Shown: positions 24,946 through 34,336, counted from the first letter of the stretch. The stretch is 59,006 nucleotides of DNA from Pseudomonadota bacterium (GCA_018822105.1 JAHJLB010000047.1:1-59006), one strand, 5' to 3'. Numbers and translations: made by a program. The notes: generated from the sequence alone by a model not told the origin.

Positions 24946-27390
24946 ATGTTCATCAGCTTGCAGTGGCTCCGTGAGTTCGTGCCCTACACCGGCACTGTCC
25001 AGGACCTGGCCGACCGCCTGACCATGCAGGGCCTGGAGGTCGAGGCCATCCTCGACCCCTTCGAGTCCATCGCCGGCATCGTGGTGGGCCATGTGGTGGA
25101 GTGCGGGCGCCACCCCGAGGCCGAGAAGCTCTCCGTGTGCAGCGTGGACGTGGGCGGGCCGGAGCTTCTGCCCATCGTCTGCGGCGCGCCAAACGTGGCC
25201 CAGGGCCAGAAGGTGCCCGTGGCGCCGATCGGCACCACCATGCCCGGCGGCCTGGAGATCAAGCGCGCCAAGCTGCGCGGCGTCGCCTCCTGCGGCATGA
25301 TCTGTTCCGAGCGCGAACTGGGTCTGAGCGAGGAGCACACGGGCATCATGGTCCTGCCCGAGTCCTTCCGCCCCGGCCAGCTGTTGACCGAGGCCCTTGG
25401 CCTGGAGCGCGAGGTCATCGAGGTGTCCATCACCCCGAACCGGGCGGACTGCCTGTCCGTGCTGGGCATCGCGCGGGAGGCGGCCCTGGGCTTCGGCCTG
25501 CCCCTGACCATGCCGAGGCTGGACCTGCGCGAGCTCGCCGCCGCCCCCATGGATGCGCAGGGGGCCGTGCGCATCGAGATTTCCGACGGCGAGCTGTGCC
25601 CGGTGTACCGCGCCCGCATCTTGACCGGGGCCAGGATCGGCAAGAGCCCGGACTGGATGCGCCACCGTTTGCTGGCCATCGGCCAGCGGCCCATCAGCAA
25701 CATCGTGGACGTGACCAACTACATCCTGATGGAGCTGGGCCAGCCCCTGCACGCCTTTGACCGCTCCCTGCTCAAGGGGGACGTCATCCGCGTGGCCCCT
25801 GCCCAGGAAGGCCAGAGCATCACCACCCTGGACGGCCAGGAGCGCAAGCTGCTCGGCAGCGACCTGCTCATCTGGGACGCCGAGCGCCCGGTGGCCCTGG
25901 CCGGGGTCATGGGCGGCGCCAACTCCAGCATCACGGACGCCTCCACCGAGGTGCTCCTCGAATGCGCCATCTTCCGGCCCGGCACCATCCGCAAGACCGC
26001 CCGCCGCCTGGCCCTGCCCAGCGAAGCCTCCTACCGCTTTGAGCGGGGCGTGGACCAGGTGGGCTCGCTCTTCGCCCTGGACCGCGCCGCACAGCTCATG
26101 GCCGAGGTCTCCGGGGCGCACGTCCTGCCCGGCATCGCCGCGAGCGAACCCAAGCCCTGGGCCGAGCGCAGCCACATCTTCCGCCTGGCCCGCTGCAACG
26201 CCCTGCTCGGCCTGGAGCTCACGCCCGAGTTCTGCCGCACCACCTTGACGGGCCTGGGCTGCCATGTGGACGCCGCCGACCCGGCCTGCTGGAACGTGTC
26301 TTCGCCCCCGCACCGGCTGGACCTGGAGCGCGAGGTGGACCTGTTCGAGGAATGCGGCCGCGTGCACGGGCTCGACCGCATCCCGGCGGTGCTGCCCAGG
26401 ATCTCCAAGTCCCTGGACTCCGTGCAGATGTCCGACACGGAGTTCGGGTTCATCCAGGGGCTCAAGGCCTGGGCCGTGGGCGCCGGCCTGCGCGAGGCGG
26501 TGAACTACAGCTTCGTGGGCACCGACGACCTGGACCGCCTGAACCTGCCGCAGGAAGGGCGCATCCAGATCGCCAACCCCCTGAGCGAGGACCAGAACGT
26601 CCTGCGCACGGAGATCGCGCCCGGCCTCCTGAACAACGTGCGCCACAACCTGAGCCAGGGCAACGCTTCCTTGCGCCTCTTCGAGGTGGCCAAGGCCTTT
26701 GTCGCCGACCCCGGCTCCGACACCAGCGCCCGCGAGAACTCGCGCCTGGGGCTGCTGGTGCACGGCCAGCGCCACGGCCAGGAATGGCCCTGGGAGCAGG
26801 GCGAGGCCGACTACCTGGACGTGAAGGGCTTGGTGGAGAATCTGCTCGGGCACTACCGCCTCGGCCCGGCCGATTATTATCTCCAGCCTGACCACCCCTA
26901 CCTGGAGCCCTGCGTGCGCGTGGCTTTGGAGGACCGGGACACGGCGCTCGGCCTCATGGGCCGCGTGCGGCCCAAGATCGCGGACGCCTACCACGCCCGC
27001 AAGGACATCTGGCTGGCGGACCTGGACGCGGACCTGCTGCGCGAGCTTTCCCGCGCCACCACGCCCGCGTTCAAGGCCCTGCCGAAGTTCCCGCCCGTGC
27101 GCCGCGACGTGACCGTGATCTGCAAGGCTTCGATGGCCGACGGGACCATCGTGCGGGCCTGCGACGTGGAGGCCGCCATCCGCGAGATCAAGCCCAGGCT
27201 ACTGGAGAGCCTGGCCCTGGTGGCCGTCTACGCCCCCGAGGACAAGGGCCCCGGTTCTCCGGGCGAGCGCAACCTGACCTTCCGCCTGACCTACCGCCAC
27301 CATGAGCGCACCCTGGTGGACAAGGAAGTGGACAAGGAGCACGGGAAGGTGCTGAGCGGCCTGCCGCAGAAGCTGCCGGTCAGCATCTAG
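24946..27390 (+). CDS. pheT: Phenylalanyl-tRNA synthetase beta subunit
   Basis: The 814-residue non-catalytic subunit has, in order, the N-terminal tRNA-binding (Myf-like) OB domain (about 40-150), the B3/B4 editing region (about 210-355), the B5 domain (about 400-475), the catalytic-like core, and the C-terminal FDX-ACB anticodon domain (about 720-814, PKFPPVRRDV). It recognises tRNA-Phe and clears Tyr-tRNA. ATG 24946 begins MFISLQWLREFVP, the usual start. The gene ends 37 bases before a strong terminator that closes the block. Confidence 0.97.
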   Translation: MFISLQWLREFVPYTGTVQDLADRLTMQGLEVEAILDPFESIAGIVVGHVVECGRHPEAEKLSVCSVDVGGPELLPIVCGAPNVAQGQKVPVAPIGTTMPGGLEIKRAKLRGVASCGMICSERELGLSEEHTGIMVLPESFRPGQLLTEALGLEREVIEVSITPNRADCLSVLGIAREAALGFGLPLTMPRLDLRELAAAPMDAQGAVRIEISDGELCPVYRARILTGARIGKSPDWMRHRLLAIGQRPISNIVDVTNYILMELGQPLHAFDRSLLKGDVIRVAPAQEGQSITTLDGQERKLLGSDLLIWDAERPVALAGVMGGANSSITDASTEVLLECAIFRPGTIRKTARRLALPSEASYRFERGVDQVGSLFALDRAAQLMAEVSGAHVLPGIAASEPKPWAERSHIFRLARCNALLGLELTPEFCRTTLTGLGCHVDAADPACWNVSSPPHRLDLEREVDLFEECGRVHGLDRIPAVLPRISKSLDSVQMSDTEFGFIQGLKAWAVGAGLREAVNYSFVGTDDLDRLNLPQEGRIQIANPLSEDQNVLRTEIAPGLLNNVRHNLSQGNASLRLFEVAKAFVADPGSDTSARENSRLGLLVHGQRHGQEWPWEQGEADYLDVKGLVENLLGHYRLGPADYYLQPDHPYLEPCVRVALEDRDTALGLMGRVRPKIADAYHARKDIWLADLDADLLRELSRATTPAFKALPKFPPVRRDVTVICKASMADGTIVRACDVEAAIREIKPRLLESLALVAVYAPEDKGPGSPGERNLTFRLTYRHHERTLVDKEVDKEHGKVLSGLPQKLPVSI

Positions 27391-27426
27391 GGCGCTGCGC
27401 GCCGCTCGTTCCGCGTGAGGGAAGCA

Positions 27427-27460
27427 AGAAGGGGAGTCCGCAAGGGCTCCCCTTTCTTTG
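27427..27460 (+). terminator. Rho-independent terminator after pheT
   Basis: AAGGGGAGTCC and GGGCTCCCCTT pair around GCAA, followed by TCTTTG. It marks the end of the translation gene block. Confidence 0.88.
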
Positions 27461-27493
27461 TAGGCCCCGGGCGGTCGCGCCAGGAGCGCCGGA

Positions 27494-28618
27494 TCAGTCC
27501 TTGGTGATGAAGTATCTTGCGGGGGAATGCTCGTCGGGGGGCCTTTCTGTCTGCTCGACCTCGACCAGGCGAGCCTTGCAGGCACGGACAAGGGCTTCCA
27601 CCTCGGCAACGGGGATGGCGTGCATCTCCATCTTCGGATGGAACACCGGCTCGGAGCCGGCAGCATCCTGGCCGCGCGCGGCAAGGTCTTCGTGCGGCAG
27701 GACTTCGACGCCGATTCCGAAGAGCGGGTTGCCTCTGTTGGCAAAGGTGACGCCGTTGAAGTCGATGATGTCGAACAGCGCCAGATAGTTTCCGGGCGCG
27801 CCGGGAGCGGTCAGCGAATACTCCATGACCAAGGCCTCGGCTGGGGCGATGGTCTCGGGGATATCCTCGTGGTGGAGGCCGTCGAGCAGCAGTTCATTGC
27901 CCGCGTCATACCAGGTGTTCATGAGCCGGAGCAGGATCTTGCCGCGGCCCGTGGGGGTGTGCGACAGCCAGGACACGGTCCCGGTGTTGTGTACCGTCAC
28001 GGGGATGGTGGCTGTCGCGCCGGGCTCCATGCGCAGCGATTTTCCTTGAAACGTAATCTTGGCCGACAGGCCGGACTCAGGGTACGTGAAGAGGTGCCCA
28101 AGCACGGAGGGGATGTGGAAGGACAGCAGTCCCCCAGGCTTGAGCACCCGGATCATTTCCGCGATGTAGCCCTTGGAGACCTCCGGGCTGATATGCTGCA
28201 GGACGTGCTCCGTGTAGATCATGTCCACGGTGCCGTCCTTGAAGAGTGAGAGGTCTTCCCGCTCGTTCAGCGTGTAGGTCACGCGGGGGCCGAAGGTGTT
28301 GAACTGCTTCGCGGCCCTGATCATGGATGGCGCGATGTCGATGCCGATGCATTTCTTGAAGTGTTCGGCAAAGGCCTGGGTGAGGCGGCCGACGCCACAG
28401 CCGAAGTCCAGGAAAGTGCCGCGAGTATTGGGGAGCCCGTGCGTGTCGCACCAGTGCATCATCTGCCTTGCGACATCCTTGCCCGTGGCAAAGAACTCCT
28501 CCTCATCCCATCTGTTCCCTTTCTTCTCCGGGCTGAGGGCGATGGCCCACAAGGGGTCTTCCTTGCCGTAGGTGTTCCAACTGCGCTTAAGCCCTTTCAG
28601 GTACTCGTCGTTGGCCAT
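27494..28618 (-). CDS. SAM-dependent methyltransferase with an inserted or appended beta-sandwich domain
   Basis: The 374-residue protein has a class I methyltransferase domain (about 45-175): FLDFGCGVGRLTQAF (motif I), CIGIDIAPSMIRAA (motif II), DMIYTEHVLQHIS and ML-PGG (IRVLKPGGLLSFH). After it comes an Ig-like segment (about 190-310) with NTGTVSWLSH, IAPAEALVMEYSLTAPGAPGNY and FDIIDFNGVTF, resembling the FW/Nbr1-like or CBM-type sandwiches seen in glycan-linked methyltransferases. A helical tail follows. The substrate is unknown; surface polysaccharide modification is a guess. It is convergent with pheT. Confidence 0.8.
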   Translation of the reverse strand: MANDEYLKGLKRSWNTYGKEDPLWAIALSPEKKGNRWDEEEFFATGKDVARQMMHWCDTHGLPNTRGTFLDFGCGVGRLTQAFAEHFKKCIGIDIAPSMIRAAKQFNTFGPRVTYTLNEREDLSLFKDGTVDMIYTEHVLQHISPEVSKGYIAEMIRVLKPGGLLSFHIPSVLGHLFTYPESGLSAKITFQGKSLRMEPGATATIPVTVHNTGTVSWLSHTPTGRGKILLRLMNTWYDAGNELLLDGLHHEDIPETIAPAEALVMEYSLTAPGAPGNYLALFDIIDFNGVTFANRGNPLFGIGVEVLPHEDLAARGQDAAGSEPVFHPKMEMHAIPVAEVEALVRACKARLVEVEQTERPPDEHSPARYFITKD

Positions 28619-28766
28619 GGCAAACCGTGCCCTCTCCTGGAAACGTTGAAGAAAATTAAGAGGCTGAGCCCTTCGACTTCAGCGGAACGGCGGCGGGCTG
28701 TCAAGGGGCAGGGGCAACCTCGCTGGGCCGGGCTGGCGGCCAACGAAGCGCCCCGGAACCCGTTTG

Positions 28767-28792
28767 AGGGGAGTCCCGCTGCGGGCTCCCCT
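28767..28792. terminator. Hairpin downstream of mscS
   Basis: AGGGGAG-T-CCCGC pairs with GCGGG-CTCCCCT around a single T. It lies 23 bases past the mscS stop on the minus strand. There is no T tract on either side, so termination is uncertain. Its composition resembles the dispersed palindromes but the core differs. Confidence 0.45.
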
Positions 28793-28814
28793 TGGCCTTG
28801 CGGCGGGGCCGCTC

Positions 28815-29642
28815 CTAGGCGCCGGGGCCGAGCATCCTGACCTCGCGCTGCGGGAAGGGTATGGCGATGCCGCGCGCACGGAACGTGTCCAGGACCGCCT
28901 TGTTGAGCTCGCCCGTGGCGTCCACGTAATCGGGCACCTTGACCCACGGGGAGACGCGCAGGGTGACGCCGGAGTCGGCCAGGCGCGCAACGCCCACCAC
29001 GGGGGCCGGGTCCTGGAGCACGCGGGCATTGGCGCGCAGGATCTCGTCCACCAGGCCCAGGGCGGCGCCCACATCGGTGCCGTAGGCCACGTCCACCGCG
29101 AGGTTGAGCTGGCGTATCTTGCCGCAGTTGTGGAGGATCTCGCCGACGATCTTGCGGTTGGGGATGATGACCATGGAGAGGTCCGTGTGGCCGAGGGTGG
29201 TGCTGAACAGGCTGATGTCCAGGATCTCGCCTTCCTCGCTGGCGATGGAGATGTAGTCGCCCACGTGGAAGGGCCGCGTGAAGATGATGGTCAGGCCGGC
29301 GGCGACATTGCCCAGGATGCCCTGCATGGCCAGGGCCACGCCCGCGCCGGCCACTCCGAGGCCCGCGATGAGCGGCAGAAGCTCGATGCCGAGGTTCTGC
29401 AGGGCCATGATGGCGAAGAGCCCCAGGATCAGGACCCGCGCCGTGCGCACCAGCAGGGAGCGCACCGTGGCCTCCAGGTTCAGGCGCAGCAGCAGGTGGT
29501 CGAGCAGGCGGCCCGCCCAGCGCCCGACGACATAGCCCACGGCGATGATGATGAGCGCCACGAAGAGCTTCGGGCCGAAGCGGACGGCCATGTCCAGGGC
29601 CGAGGCCCGCACCTGGTCAAGGGATTGGAGGGATGGGTCCAT
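28815..29642 (-). CDS. mscS: Small-conductance mechanosensitive channel (MscS family)
   Basis: The 275-residue inner-membrane protein has three membrane helices (about 26-46, 66-86 and the pore helix 90-115). The pore helix is Gly/Ala-rich (AGLGVAGAGVALAMQGILGN) as in MscS TM3. The cytoplasmic beta domain follows, with FTRPFHVGDYI and VIIPNRKIVGE. It opens under membrane tension to release solutes after osmotic downshift. The length fits E. coli MscS (286). It is transcribed away from merR, with 232 gene-free bases between them. Confidence 0.93.
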   Translation of the reverse strand: MDPSLQSLDQVRASALDMAVRFGPKLFVALIIIAVGYVVGRWAGRLLDHLLLRLNLEATVRSLLVRTARVLILGLFAIMALQNLGIELLPLIAGLGVAGAGVALAMQGILGNVAAGLTIIFTRPFHVGDYISIASEEGEILDISLFSTTLGHTDLSMVIIPNRKIVGEILHNCGKIRQLNLAVDVAYGTDVGAALGLVDEILRANARVLQDPAPVVGVARLADSGVTLRVSPWVKVPDYVDATGELNKAVLDTFRARGIAIPFPQREVRMLGPGA

Positions 29643-29874
29643 GGGGCGTCTCCTTCTTGGGATGCAATGATGCGGGAAATGTTAGGGCAGATATGGGCGG
29701 AATGTCCAGCCTTGGGCGGGGTGGGCATGACGACGGAGGCAAGGGCATGGGCGGCGTGGTGCCTCGGCGCATCGGCGAGGTACCGCAGCGGGTGGCGGGC
29801 GCGCCAAAGCGGCTTCCGTGCAGGGGCATTCCGCCCCCTTCCCCCCTGACAATTCCTCTGCTATAGCTTTAACA

Positions 29875-30204
29875 ATGGACGCAGACGAAAAGGGCAGAAC
29901 GTATAAAATCGGGCAGGCGGCCAAGCTGCTTGACGTGAAGCCCTTTGTGCTGCGCTTCTGGGAGAGCGAGTTCCGGGACGTGCTCGTGCCCGTGCGCACC
30001 CCCGCCGGCCAGCGCGCCTACACCGAGGCCAACGTGGACACCGTGCGCGAGATCAAGCGCCTGCTGTACGTCGAAGGCCTGACCATCGAGGGCGCCAAGA
30101 AGCGCCTGGGCCAGGGTTCCGGCCCCGCCAGCGGGGAAGCCCCCGACATCCTGGCCGAGGTCAAGCGCGAGCTCATGGCCATACGCGATCTTCTGGGCGA
30201 CTGA
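29875..30204 (+). CDS. MerR-family transcriptional regulator
   Basis: The 109-residue protein has an N-terminal winged helix: TYKIGQAAKLLDVKPFVLRFWESEF, then the wing VPVRTPAGQRAYTEANVDTVREIKRLL, and a short coiled-coil tail. There is no effector domain or Cys cluster, as in the small MerR-like proteins that commonly follow pheT/ihfA in deltaproteobacteria. No ihfA is seen between them here. The regulated gene is unknown; asmA-like follows 33 bases later. ATG 29875 is taken from the start of homology. Confidence 0.88.
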   Translation: MDADEKGRTYKIGQAAKLLDVKPFVLRFWESEFRDVLVPVRTPAGQRAYTEANVDTVREIKRLLYVEGLTIEGAKKRLGQGSGPASGEAPDILAEVKRELMAIRDLLGD

Positions 30205-30237
30205 CGCCTTGCCACCCCAGCACCACAGGAGGGCTTC

Positions 30238-32379
30238 ATGCGCTTTCTGGTCATCCTCGGCGGCATCCTCGCCAGCCTCTTCGTCATCGCCGCCGTGCTC
30301 CTGGCGGTCATGGTGGACCCCAACAAGTACAAGGGCGACATCACCAGGCTGGTGAAGGAGAAGACCGGGCGCGAGCTGCTCTTTGACGGCGACGTGAAGC
30401 TGACCTTTTTCCCGCGCCTGGGCGTGCAGACCGGCGGCGTGAGCCTGGGCAACGCGCCGGGCTTCGGCGACAAGCCCTTCACGCGCATCCAGGGCGCCAG
30501 CGTCAGCATCAAGATATTGCCGCTGCTGACGGGCCGCGTGGAGGTGGGCAGGGTCTCGCTGGAGGGCCTGGAGGTGCATCTGGTCAGGGACGCGCAGGGC
30601 CGCGCGAGCTGGACGGACTTCTTCGGCCCGGACGAGTCGCAAAGGAAGGATGAGGCCGACAAGCCCGACACCGGCCCCTCCGGGCTGGAGGGCCTGAACC
30701 TGGACGGGCTGCACATCAAGGACGCCAGCCTGACCTGGGACGACTTCCAGGCGGACAACCACTATGCCGTTTCCGGTGCGCAGGTGGACGTGACGACCAT
30801 CCGGCCCGGCAAGCCCTTTGACTTTGAGGTCAAGGTCAGCCTGGGGGCCAAGGCCCCCGAAGTGCAGGCCCAGGTGGCCATGAGCGGCACGGCGACCATG
30901 CACCTGCCGGACGAGCGGCACCTCCTGTCGAACTTCAAGCTCAGCATGTCGGCCACGGGCAAGGGCGTGCCCGGCGGCAAGGGCGAATTCAGCCTCGGCC
31001 TGGCGGAGTTCAAGGTGGACATGCAGAAGCAGACCGCCGAGGGCGCCGGGCTGAGCCTCGGCGCATACGGGGCCAAGGGCACGGGCCTGTTCCAGGTGGC
31101 GAACCTGAAGGACGCCCCGGACATCAAGGGCCGCATGGAGTTCGCCGACTTCAACGGCCGCGAGCTTTCCGCCGCGCTCACGGGAAAGGCCCCGGACACC
31201 GCCGACCAGAGCGCCTACCAGCACATCAGCGCGGCCGTGGAGTTCAAGAGCGGCAAGGGCTACACCGAGATCCCGGTGTTCAAGGCCAGCCTGGACGAAG
31301 CCCGGGTGGAGGGCCGCCTGCGCCTCACGGGCATTGAAAAGAAGGCCGTCAATTTCAACATCCGCATCGAGGGCCTGGACGCCGACCGCTTTCTGCCCGC
31401 CAAGAAGGAGGCCGAGGCCCCCAAGGGGGCCCCCAGGGATGGCGCCGCGGCCGAGGACAAGAAGGAGGAGGAGCTCTTCCCGGTGCAGGCCCTGCGCGGA
31501 TTGAGCCTGGACGGCCAGCTTGTGGCGGAGCGCTTCAAGATCAAGGGCCTGCGCCTCCAGTCCCTGAAGGTGCCCATGACCGCGCTGAACGGCGTGCTGG
31601 ACGTGGGCCAGGTGGACGCCCGGCTCTACGAGGGCTCGGTGAAGGGCTCCCTGCGCCTGGACGTGCAGGGGCCGCAGCCCGTGGTCACCCTGCAACTCGC
31701 CGTGGACAACCTGCAGGCCAAGCCCCTGCTCACGGACTTGAACGGCAAGGAGAGCGGCCTGGCGGGCACGCTGCAGCTGGCCACGCCCTCGCCCCTGGTC
31801 TGTCACGGCAACAGCGTCCCGGCGCTCAAGAGCACGCTGCTCGGCCGCGTGACCTTTGCCCTCAGGGACGGCGTGTTCCCTGGCGTCAACCTCATCGGCT
31901 CGGTGAACGAGGCCGCGCTGAAGGTCAAGAGGGCCGCCACCGGCGTCGAGCCCGGGTCGGAGAAATCCACCAGGTTCGGCAGCATCACCGGAACGGCGGC
32001 CATCACCAATGGCGTGGCGGCCATCAACGACCTGGACGTCAGGGCCCCGTTCCTGCGCGCCGAGGGCAAGGGCACGGTGAACCTGGTCAGCAAGGACGTG
32101 GACTACACCGTGCAGGCGCGCCTGGTGCCCAGCGCCGAGGGCCAGGGGGGCGGCGCGAGCTTCTTCGGCCTGGTGGTGCCCATCCGCGTCACCGGCCCCT
32201 ACGACAACCCCGCCTACGGCACGGACTACCTGCGGGCCATCGGCACGGGGGCCATCAACGCCGTGGGCGGCGTGGTGCAGGGCCTGGGCAACGTCTTTGG
32301 CGGCAGGAAGGGCACGCCGGCGGGCGCCACGCCGGAGAAGAAGCCCGGCCTGCTGGAAGGGGTCAGGAAGCTGTTCTAG
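30238..32379 (+). CDS. AsmA-family envelope protein
   Basis: The 713-residue protein has an N-terminal membrane anchor (about 3-24, FLVILGGILASLFVIAAVLLA) followed by DPNKYKGDITRLVKEKTGRELLFDGDV, the typical AsmA start. A long beta-rich periplasmic region and a C-terminal AsmA-like part (TRFGSITGTAAITNGVAAINDLDVR, VDYTVQARLVP) follow. AsmA-like proteins span the periplasm and are linked to phospholipid transfer and outer membrane assembly. A charged, low-complexity loop (PKGAPRDGAAAEDKKEEEL) breaks it at about 400. GGAGGG precedes ATG 30238. Confidence 0.92.
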   Translation: MRFLVILGGILASLFVIAAVLLAVMVDPNKYKGDITRLVKEKTGRELLFDGDVKLTFFPRLGVQTGGVSLGNAPGFGDKPFTRIQGASVSIKILPLLTGRVEVGRVSLEGLEVHLVRDAQGRASWTDFFGPDESQRKDEADKPDTGPSGLEGLNLDGLHIKDASLTWDDFQADNHYAVSGAQVDVTTIRPGKPFDFEVKVSLGAKAPEVQAQVAMSGTATMHLPDERHLLSNFKLSMSATGKGVPGGKGEFSLGLAEFKVDMQKQTAEGAGLSLGAYGAKGTGLFQVANLKDAPDIKGRMEFADFNGRELSAALTGKAPDTADQSAYQHISAAVEFKSGKGYTEIPVFKASLDEARVEGRLRLTGIEKKAVNFNIRIEGLDADRFLPAKKEAEAPKGAPRDGAAAEDKKEEELFPVQALRGLSLDGQLVAERFKIKGLRLQSLKVPMTALNGVLDVGQVDARLYEGSVKGSLRLDVQGPQPVVTLQLAVDNLQAKPLLTDLNGKESGLAGTLQLATPSPLVCHGNSVPALKSTLLGRVTFALRDGVFPGVNLIGSVNEAALKVKRAATGVEPGSEKSTRFGSITGTAAITNGVAAINDLDVRAPFLRAEGKGTVNLVSKDVDYTVQARLVPSAEGQGGGASFFGLVVPIRVTGPYDNPAYGTDYLRAIGTGAINAVGGVVQGLGNVFGGRKGTPAGATPEKKPGLLEGVRKLF

Positions 32380-32481
32380 CGCAAAGCGCCCCAGGGCGCA
32401 TTCGCCGCGCCATGCGTTGTTGCCGGCGCATGGACATATTGTTGATTGTTGTAGACTGTCGAAATGCCAAATGGAGTTGAT

Positions 32482-33291
32482 ATGCAGCGCTTCGCCTTTT
32501 TCGTCGACGGCTCGAACCTCTACGGTTCGCTACGGACCATGAACCTGGAGATCAACAACTACTCGCAGCTCTACGCGCACATGTACCGCGAGGCGGTGCG
32601 CACCTGGCACGAGGTGACCTTGCAGGACGCCCCGGCCAGCGCCCAGCTCCGGCGCGTCTACTGGTACGCAGTGGGCAGCATCGACGACTGGGACCTGCAG
32701 AACCAGCAGTCGCGGACGGCCTTGCGCTCCGCCTTTGTGCGCGACCAGGAGATCCGGGCCCTTTGGCTGGCCCGCGTGGCCGCCCCGGAGGCCGAGGCCA
32801 CGGAGCAGGAGCGGGAGGAGGCGGCCTGGGCCGCCTGCTACAGCGACTTCCGCGACTGGTACCAGCAGAAGATCCGGGCCATCGACGGCATGCGCCGGTT
32901 CTATGCCGGGGTGCGCGCGTCCTCGGACCTCATCGACATCCGCGAGGCCGGGCACTGGAAGGTCAACTTCCTGCACAAGTGGGTGGAGGAGAAGGGGCTG
33001 GACACGGCCCTGGCCGTGGACATGGTGGCCCTGCAGGACAACTACGACGTGGCCATCGTGGTCTCCGGCGACGCCGACGCCATCCCGTCCATCCGGCACC
33101 TGAAGGAGCGCGGCAAGCACATCGCGGCCGTGGAGTTCGTGGGCGGCGGCGCGACGGACACGCGCGGCCGGGCGTTTTCCTCGCGCCTCAAGATCCATGC
33201 GGACTTCGTGCTGCGCATCTTCGAGAAGGACATCGTGCACCTGGACCACCGCAACAAGGGCATGGGCAACGGGAACGGCAGCGCAGGGTAG
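32482..33291 (+). CDS. NYN (PIN-like) domain protein, LabA/DUF88 type
   Basis: The 269-residue protein begins FAFFVDGSNLYG, the first Asp motif of NYN nucleases. It continues with KVNFLHKWVEEKGLDTALAVDMVAL and VAIVVSGDADAIPSIRHLKERGKHI, carrying the further acidic residues (D in DMV, SGDAD). Such proteins are probable Mg-dependent RNases. ATG 32482 has GGAG six bases before it, while the ATG at 32464 has none. Upstream 32380-32481 is gene-free and holds a weak hairpin (GCGCCCCAGGGCGC). A dispersed palindrome lies just downstream. Confidence 0.85.
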   Translation: MQRFAFFVDGSNLYGSLRTMNLEINNYSQLYAHMYREAVRTWHEVTLQDAPASAQLRRVYWYAVGSIDDWDLQNQQSRTALRSAFVRDQEIRALWLARVAAPEAEATEQEREEAAWAACYSDFRDWYQQKIRAIDGMRRFYAGVRASSDLIDIREAGHWKVNFLHKWVEEKGLDTALAVDMVALQDNYDVAIVVSGDADAIPSIRHLKERGKHIAAVEFVGGGATDTRGRAFSSRLKIHADFVLRIFEKDIVHLDHRNKGMGNGNGSAG

Positions 33292-33303
33292 GGGGGATCG
33301 TTC

Positions 33304-33338
33304 GCCAAGGGGCGCCGCCCCTTGACCCCGCCGGGGGC
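33304..33338. repeat. Dispersed palindromic repeat, copy 3
   Basis: GCCAAGGGGCG-CC-GCCCCTTG followed by ACCCCGCCGGGGG. The first unit matches 3481-3502 and 6671-6690. A third CG-rich palindrome (GGACGCCGCGGCGTCC, 33353-33368) follows. Confidence 0.6.
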
Positions 33339-33431
33339 ATACCATGCCGGCGGACGCCGCGGCGTCCGGAGCACCAGCGCATTGGAACAAGCAGAGCAGA
33401 TCAAAAACGTCTTAGCGGGAGGTGTTATGCC

Positions 33432-34085
33432 ATGAGAACTCGCCTGAACGTGTTTGCAGTGTGTTTGCTTCTGGTTTTGGTCTTGCCGTCTTTCAGCCTG
33501 GCCCAGGATTCCCAGGAGCCGACGGAGATCAGCGCCGGCCCGGGCGGTCTGGTGCTGGATGGGTGGGAGATGGTGCTGCCCGACATCGAGGGGCAGTACA
33601 AGAGGGATCCGAGCCGGACCGTGTTCGTGTACAGGCTGAAAGACGGCACGGTGAAGAAATATGCCATGAAGCCGCCCCCGACTCCCCCCTTCATGTGGAA
33701 CAAGAAAGGCACGGACAGATTGCTGTTTTCGCCCCCAGGCTATCCCAAATACTACACCCAGAAGCTCATCGACTGGTGGAGCAAGGGTGGCCGGGGTGAT
33801 TTCCTCAACCAGAATGGTGCATGGGTTGGCAGGAGCAATGCGGCGGTCTCCTCCGTGGCTCCGCCCACCCCTGAAATCGAAGGCGCAACGCCGCCGGCGG
33901 TGCTACCGGAACCATCGCCGCAAGCGGTAAGCAAGGACTCGAAGGAGGCCATACGGGCGGAGTATTTTAGGCGCAAGGCGGTATTCGAAGCGATACCTAA
34001 TGATGACAAGCATTTGCCAGAGAAGTCAAAGGCGTATCGGGAGTGGACGGAATGGATGCGGGAGAACGCGAGCAAGATGAAATAG
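33432..34085 (+). CDS. Secreted protein of unknown function
   Basis: The 217-residue protein starts with a Sec signal peptide (1-24, ending FSLAQ). The mature part has a segment DGWEMVLPDIEGQYKRDPSRTVFVYRLKDGTVKKYAMKPP, a Pro/Trp-rich stretch (PPTPPFMWNKKG), an Ala/Pro linker (about 140-165) and a charged helical tail ending NASKMK. I recognise no family. The signal peptide fixes ATG 33432, with GGAGG 11 bases upstream. It is monocistronic, with a terminator 41 bases after the stop. Confidence 0.7.
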   Translation: MRTRLNVFAVCLLLVLVLPSFSLAQDSQEPTEISAGPGGLVLDGWEMVLPDIEGQYKRDPSRTVFVYRLKDGTVKKYAMKPPPTPPFMWNKKGTDRLLFSPPGYPKYYTQKLIDWWSKGGRGDFLNQNGAWVGRSNAAVSSVAPPTPEIEGATPPAVLPEPSPQAVSKDSKEAIRAEYFRRKAVFEAIPNDDKHLPEKSKAYREWTEWMRENASKMK

Positions 34086-34126
34086 CGGTGCCTTCCCCAT
34101 GGCCTTGACTTGATTACGCTTGATGA

Positions 34127-34158
34127 GAGAGGCCCCGGTCTATAGCCGGGGCTTCTCT
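34127..34158 (+). terminator. Rho-independent terminator after the secreted protein gene
   Basis: GAGAGGCCCCGG and CCGGGGCTTCTC pair around TCTATAG (one mismatch), followed by TGCGTTT. The next 178 bases to 34336 are AT-richer and hold no other feature that I can see. Confidence 0.75.
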
Positions 34159-34336
34159 GCGTTTGGAGCGGCAACAGCATCGCGCTGCAAGGCACGCCTG
34201 CACTCATCCCCGTGTGCGCCCATATGTTTCCTTGCGCGCACCTCTTGCGCAGGCGGAAGATATGCCCTATCGAAATAGGAAGTAAGATAACCGGTGTCTT
34301 GCAACCGAAACATTGGCCAAAGATGGAGGGTGGGGC

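Noticed and set aside
24679-26994. A 771-codon minus-strand open frame opposite pheS/pheT
   Set aside because: Shadow of pheT codons; no motif and no ribosome-binding site.
29847-29867. Promoter CTGACA...TATAGC before merR
   Set aside because: The two boxes are only about 10 bases apart.
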